From Candidatus Jordarchaeia archaeon (GTDB taxonomy: Archaea > Asgardarchaeota > Jordiarchaeia > Jordiarchaeales > Freyrarchaeaceae), in assembly GCA_018383835.1 (NCBI GenBank), contig JAHAWR010000006.1, positions 8,658 through 30,923 on the forward strand: 22,266 nt of DNA. The letters run 5' to 3'. A program made the translations under genes and the position numbers. Shown here piece by piece: positions 20,128 through 22,266 of this stretch (position 1 is its first letter; the number at the start of each line of letters is the position of its first letter). The notes below the pieces were generated by a model. The model did not search any database. It had not been told where the DNA came from and was given only the letters and a program-made list of their open reading frames with translations.

Positions 20128-22236
20128 TTAGCTTAACCTCGGCTTTTCGAAGTGGATTACAGGTATGGCTCCAACTCCGTAGTTGTACACCTTCGCCCTT
20201 CTAACATCCTCGCCTGTAAGCTCACCCCTCAGGGGGGTTATCGCCGCTCTAACCACCCATTCTCCGGAGAGGTGCTCGTAGTGGTTTTCTTTAAAGGTTG
20301 TCTCCGTCACGAAGAATGAGACTTCTTTTTTCGCCTCCCTCACCTCTTTCATGGCTCGCGTGCAGCAGTCGGCTACAACCAGCAGCCCGGCACCTCCACT
20401 ATAGACCGCCGCCCAGTCGTTTACCAGTAGAAATCTCTGCTTCCCCTTCTCCACCTCAACCTTGCTGAGGCTTCCTCCAAGCTCCCTCCAGATTGTCCTC
20501 GGCCTTGGGAGGCGGATGATTAATGGTTCGGCTGAGCCGGCGAACTTGCCGAGGACGCTTATCCGTGTTTCCACTTCTAGCATGGGGAGCCCACTGTAAA
20601 CCCTGTACTTGTTCACAATAAGAGAGTGTTCTGATGGTTTAACTGTGGATGTGACTTCCGCGTAGAGTCCCCGTTCCCCTCTGTTTGTCACTTCAACCTT
20701 CACGTCCCCGGACGGAGCGTCCCCCTCAAGCCTAAGCTTCTGAGCCATGAGGGGCTCTTCGCCACCGTATGTTACACCTGCCTCCAAGTCAGTTATTGAT
20801 GCTGGAACCCCCCCTTCGAGTCCGACCCTAATCAAGTTGTTTGAGAGCTCGTTCTCCGAAGCGTGGAGCCCCACTTTTCCGCTAGGACAAACGCCCTTCT
20901 CGAGGGTCAGGGTGGCGAGCTCCTCAGAGCCTAAGCTACACACGAAGACTAGGGTTCCCGACTTAAGCGCACCGTCTGGGAAGAGTGCTGCGTCAAGGAG
21001 GCCACACTCGATAGGTTTCCCGTTTAGGTTTACTGAGAGCTCGTCCGGCTTAAAGATGCTCCTGTCAAACTCGACGTAGACCCTCAGAGGGGAGGGAGGC
21101 GTTCTGAATCCGTGGAAATTGTACAGCATTATTCTTCTCGTGCCCTCAGGCGGGCGCTCAAACTTTACAATTTTCTCGCTCAGCACCGTGCACGCCACCT
21201 GAGCTAGCTCGTATGCAAACCTCAACTCGTACTCCCCTTGAATCCTCTTCTCCGCCCTCGGATTCCAGCCGAACTTATCCGAGTTCTGCCCCAAAAGGAG
21301 CCAGCGCTTCGCCTCAAGTATCTCCCTCTCCTCCACCTTCACGTCCACACCTGCCTCCTTCGCCCTCCTAAGCCACCACTCGGCCTTAGCTATCTCTCTG
21401 CGCGAAGCCTCATTAAGGGTCCACAAGCGCTGGTCCCAGGGGTCGCGAAGCCACATTCCATGGTCGTGTACACCCAAAGCCCAAGTCGAATCCAGAATGC
21501 TTATGGAGACGCCTTGAGGAGCTTTTTTAACTATCTCGCTAGCCAGAGCAAAAACTACACCGTCCATCCCCTGGAGGGATTCAATTATCGCCTTGAGGCG
21601 GGAGGGGTTAGCTATTTCGGCATCGTCGAGGACGGTTAACCCTCCCCCAAGCTCCGCGCCCCTCCTAACTAGGTCGACAGGGTCAAGTAAAGATGAAACA
21701 TGCATCACGACCGGCAGCTTCGCCCCATCCTCCCCCTCAACTAAGTGAACCCTGAAGTCCCTAGCCACCCTCCTGTCAAATTCCCCTACCTGAAAATAGT
21801 TGAGAAGAAGAAACTCGACTCCAAGCCTCCTAAGCATAGATGGAAGAAAAGGGTGATAAGCGCCCTCCTGAGCAAAGTATCCCGATGAAACACGCCCAAA
21901 AACCCCACCCAGCTCCCTCACAGCCATCTCATGCTGGAAAGCAAACTCCTCCCACGTATGCATGGACGCAAGGCTAAAGGACCAAGTGTCAAGGATCACC
22001 TCAAACTGCCCCCTCCTCACGCCCTCCCTCAACCCATCCAACACATCCGGCGCAACCCTCTCAAGGAATGGAATAGTTCTTGAAACCTCAACGTCCCATC
22101 CAGCCTTCACATCCGGGTTCTCCCACAAGAACCCCAAAAGCCCCCTATAGAGATTAGGAAACCACCTCAAAACCTGCTCATCACTATACTCCGCATACCA
22201 CATATTAACGTGAAAGTTAAAATTCACAAAAAACAC
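20128..22236 (-). CDS. Large glycoside hydrolase of the GH57/GH38-like fold
   Basis: This 702-residue protein has a (beta/alpha)7-type N-terminal domain. An early His in NFNFHVNMWY, the Trp-Asp pair in AGWDVEVSRT, GVRRGQFEVILDTWS, and SGYFAQEGAYHPFLPSMLRRLGV (written here only in part: the key element is FAQEGAYHP with Glu124) resemble GH57 enzymes, where a Glu in a PE-x-A-(W/Y) element is the nucleophile. HDHGMWLRDPWD (about 255-266) may hold the acid/base Asp. The C-terminal half is beta-rich, like GH38/GH57 accessory domains. No signal peptide is visible, so it is probably cytoplasmic. The substrate is unknown: alpha-mannosidase, amylase or a trehalose- or glycogen-related activity are all possible. 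The GTG start at 22236 follows a G7 run; GTG at 22227 is an alternative. It converges with cca. Confidence 0.75.
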   Translation of the reverse strand: MFFVNFNFHVNMWYAEYSDEQVLRWFPNLYRGLLGFLWENPDVKAGWDVEVSRTIPFLERVAPDVLDGLREGVRRGQFEVILDTWSFSLASMHTWEEFAFQHEMAVRELGGVFGRVSSGYFAQEGAYHPFLPSMLRRLGVEFLLLNYFQVGEFDRRVARDFRVHLVEGEDGAKLPVVMHVSSLLDPVDLVRRGAELGGGLTVLDDAEIANPSRLKAIIESLQGMDGVVFALASEIVKKAPQGVSISILDSTWALGVHDHGMWLRDPWDQRLWTLNEASRREIAKAEWWLRRAKEAGVDVKVEEREILEAKRWLLLGQNSDKFGWNPRAEKRIQGEYELRFAYELAQVACTVLSEKIVKFERPPEGTRRIMLYNFHGFRTPPSPLRVYVEFDRSIFKPDELSVNLNGKPIECGLLDAALFPDGALKSGTLVFVCSLGSEELATLTLEKGVCPSGKVGLHASENELSNNLIRVGLEGGVPASITDLEAGVTYGGEEPLMAQKLRLEGDAPSGDVKVEVTNRGERGLYAEVTSTVKPSEHSLIVNKYRVYSGLPMLEVETRISVLGKFAGSAEPLIIRLPRPRTIWRELGGSLSKVEVEKGKQRFLLVNDWAAVYSGGAGLLVVADCCTRAMKEVREAKKEVSFFVTETTFKENHYEHLSGEWVVRAAITPLRGELTGEDVRRAKVYNYGVGAIPVIHFEKPRLS

Positions 22237-22266
22237 ACAAACCCCCCCAGCTCCTACTCCAACTGA

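Overview
The window looks like a piece of an anaerobic, hydrogen-using archaeon of the TACK/Thermoproteota side (Bathyarchaeia-, Methanomethylicia- or Nezhaarchaeia-like would all fit; I cannot name the lineage). The reasons are archaeal-type genes throughout (PpcA-type PEP carboxylase, archaeal CCA-adding enzyme, EndA-family splicing endonuclease, Mvh/Hdr proteins), TATA-like boxes at about -25 to -30, GG-rich ribosome binding sites, many TTG and GTG starts, and a tRNA interrupted at several non-canonical places.

Layout. 1-1834 (minus strand): an Mvh-type [NiFe] hydrogenase set, mvhD-mvhG, then a 423-bp gap, then the first 22 codons of the large-subunit gene mvhA, which runs off the left edge. 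2135-4093 (plus): hdrA, divergent from mvhD. 4619-5062: a small DGC-domain protein, followed by about 1.1 kb with no convincing intact gene and possible gene debris. 6240-7682: hdrC-hdrB (pair 1). 7701-13433 (minus): an isopropylmalate dehydrogenase-family gene, an HdrD-like iron-sulfur protein, PEP carboxylase, and histidyl-tRNA synthetase. Just upstream of the synthetase is a tRNA-His(GTG) gene that appears to carry three introns. 14032-14433 (minus): a Roadblock/LC7 protein. 14778-16162 (plus): a second, overlapping hdrC-hdrB pair, meeting a 64-residue hypothetical protein tail to tail. 16681-20087: a tRNA-splicing-endonuclease-like gene, divergent from an apparent operon of hydrogenase maturation protease, RNA 2',3'-cyclic phosphodiesterase and CCA-adding enzyme. 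20128-22236 (minus): a large GH57/GH38-like glycoside hydrolase.

Two themes connect the genes. (1) Redox: MvhADG takes electrons from H2 and passes them through the MvhD [2Fe-2S] protein to the flavoprotein HdrA, where bifurcation to ferredoxin and to an HdrBC module would occur. The window offers two alternative HdrBC modules and a stand-alone HdrD-like protein, and the maturation protease needed for the hydrogenase large subunit is also present. (2) tRNA maturation: a multiply split tRNA-His without encoded CCA, its cognate synthetase, an EndA-like protein that lacks the catalytic histidine (suggesting the structural half of a heteromeric endonuclease), a cyclic phosphodiesterase and the CCA-adding enzyme all lie within 7 kb.

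The most unusual structural feature is a perfect 260-bp direct duplication (17153-17412 and 17421-17680, separated by 8 bp). It copied the shared divergent promoter and both 5' gene ends between endA and the protease gene, leaving both genes intact plus one truncated copy of each.
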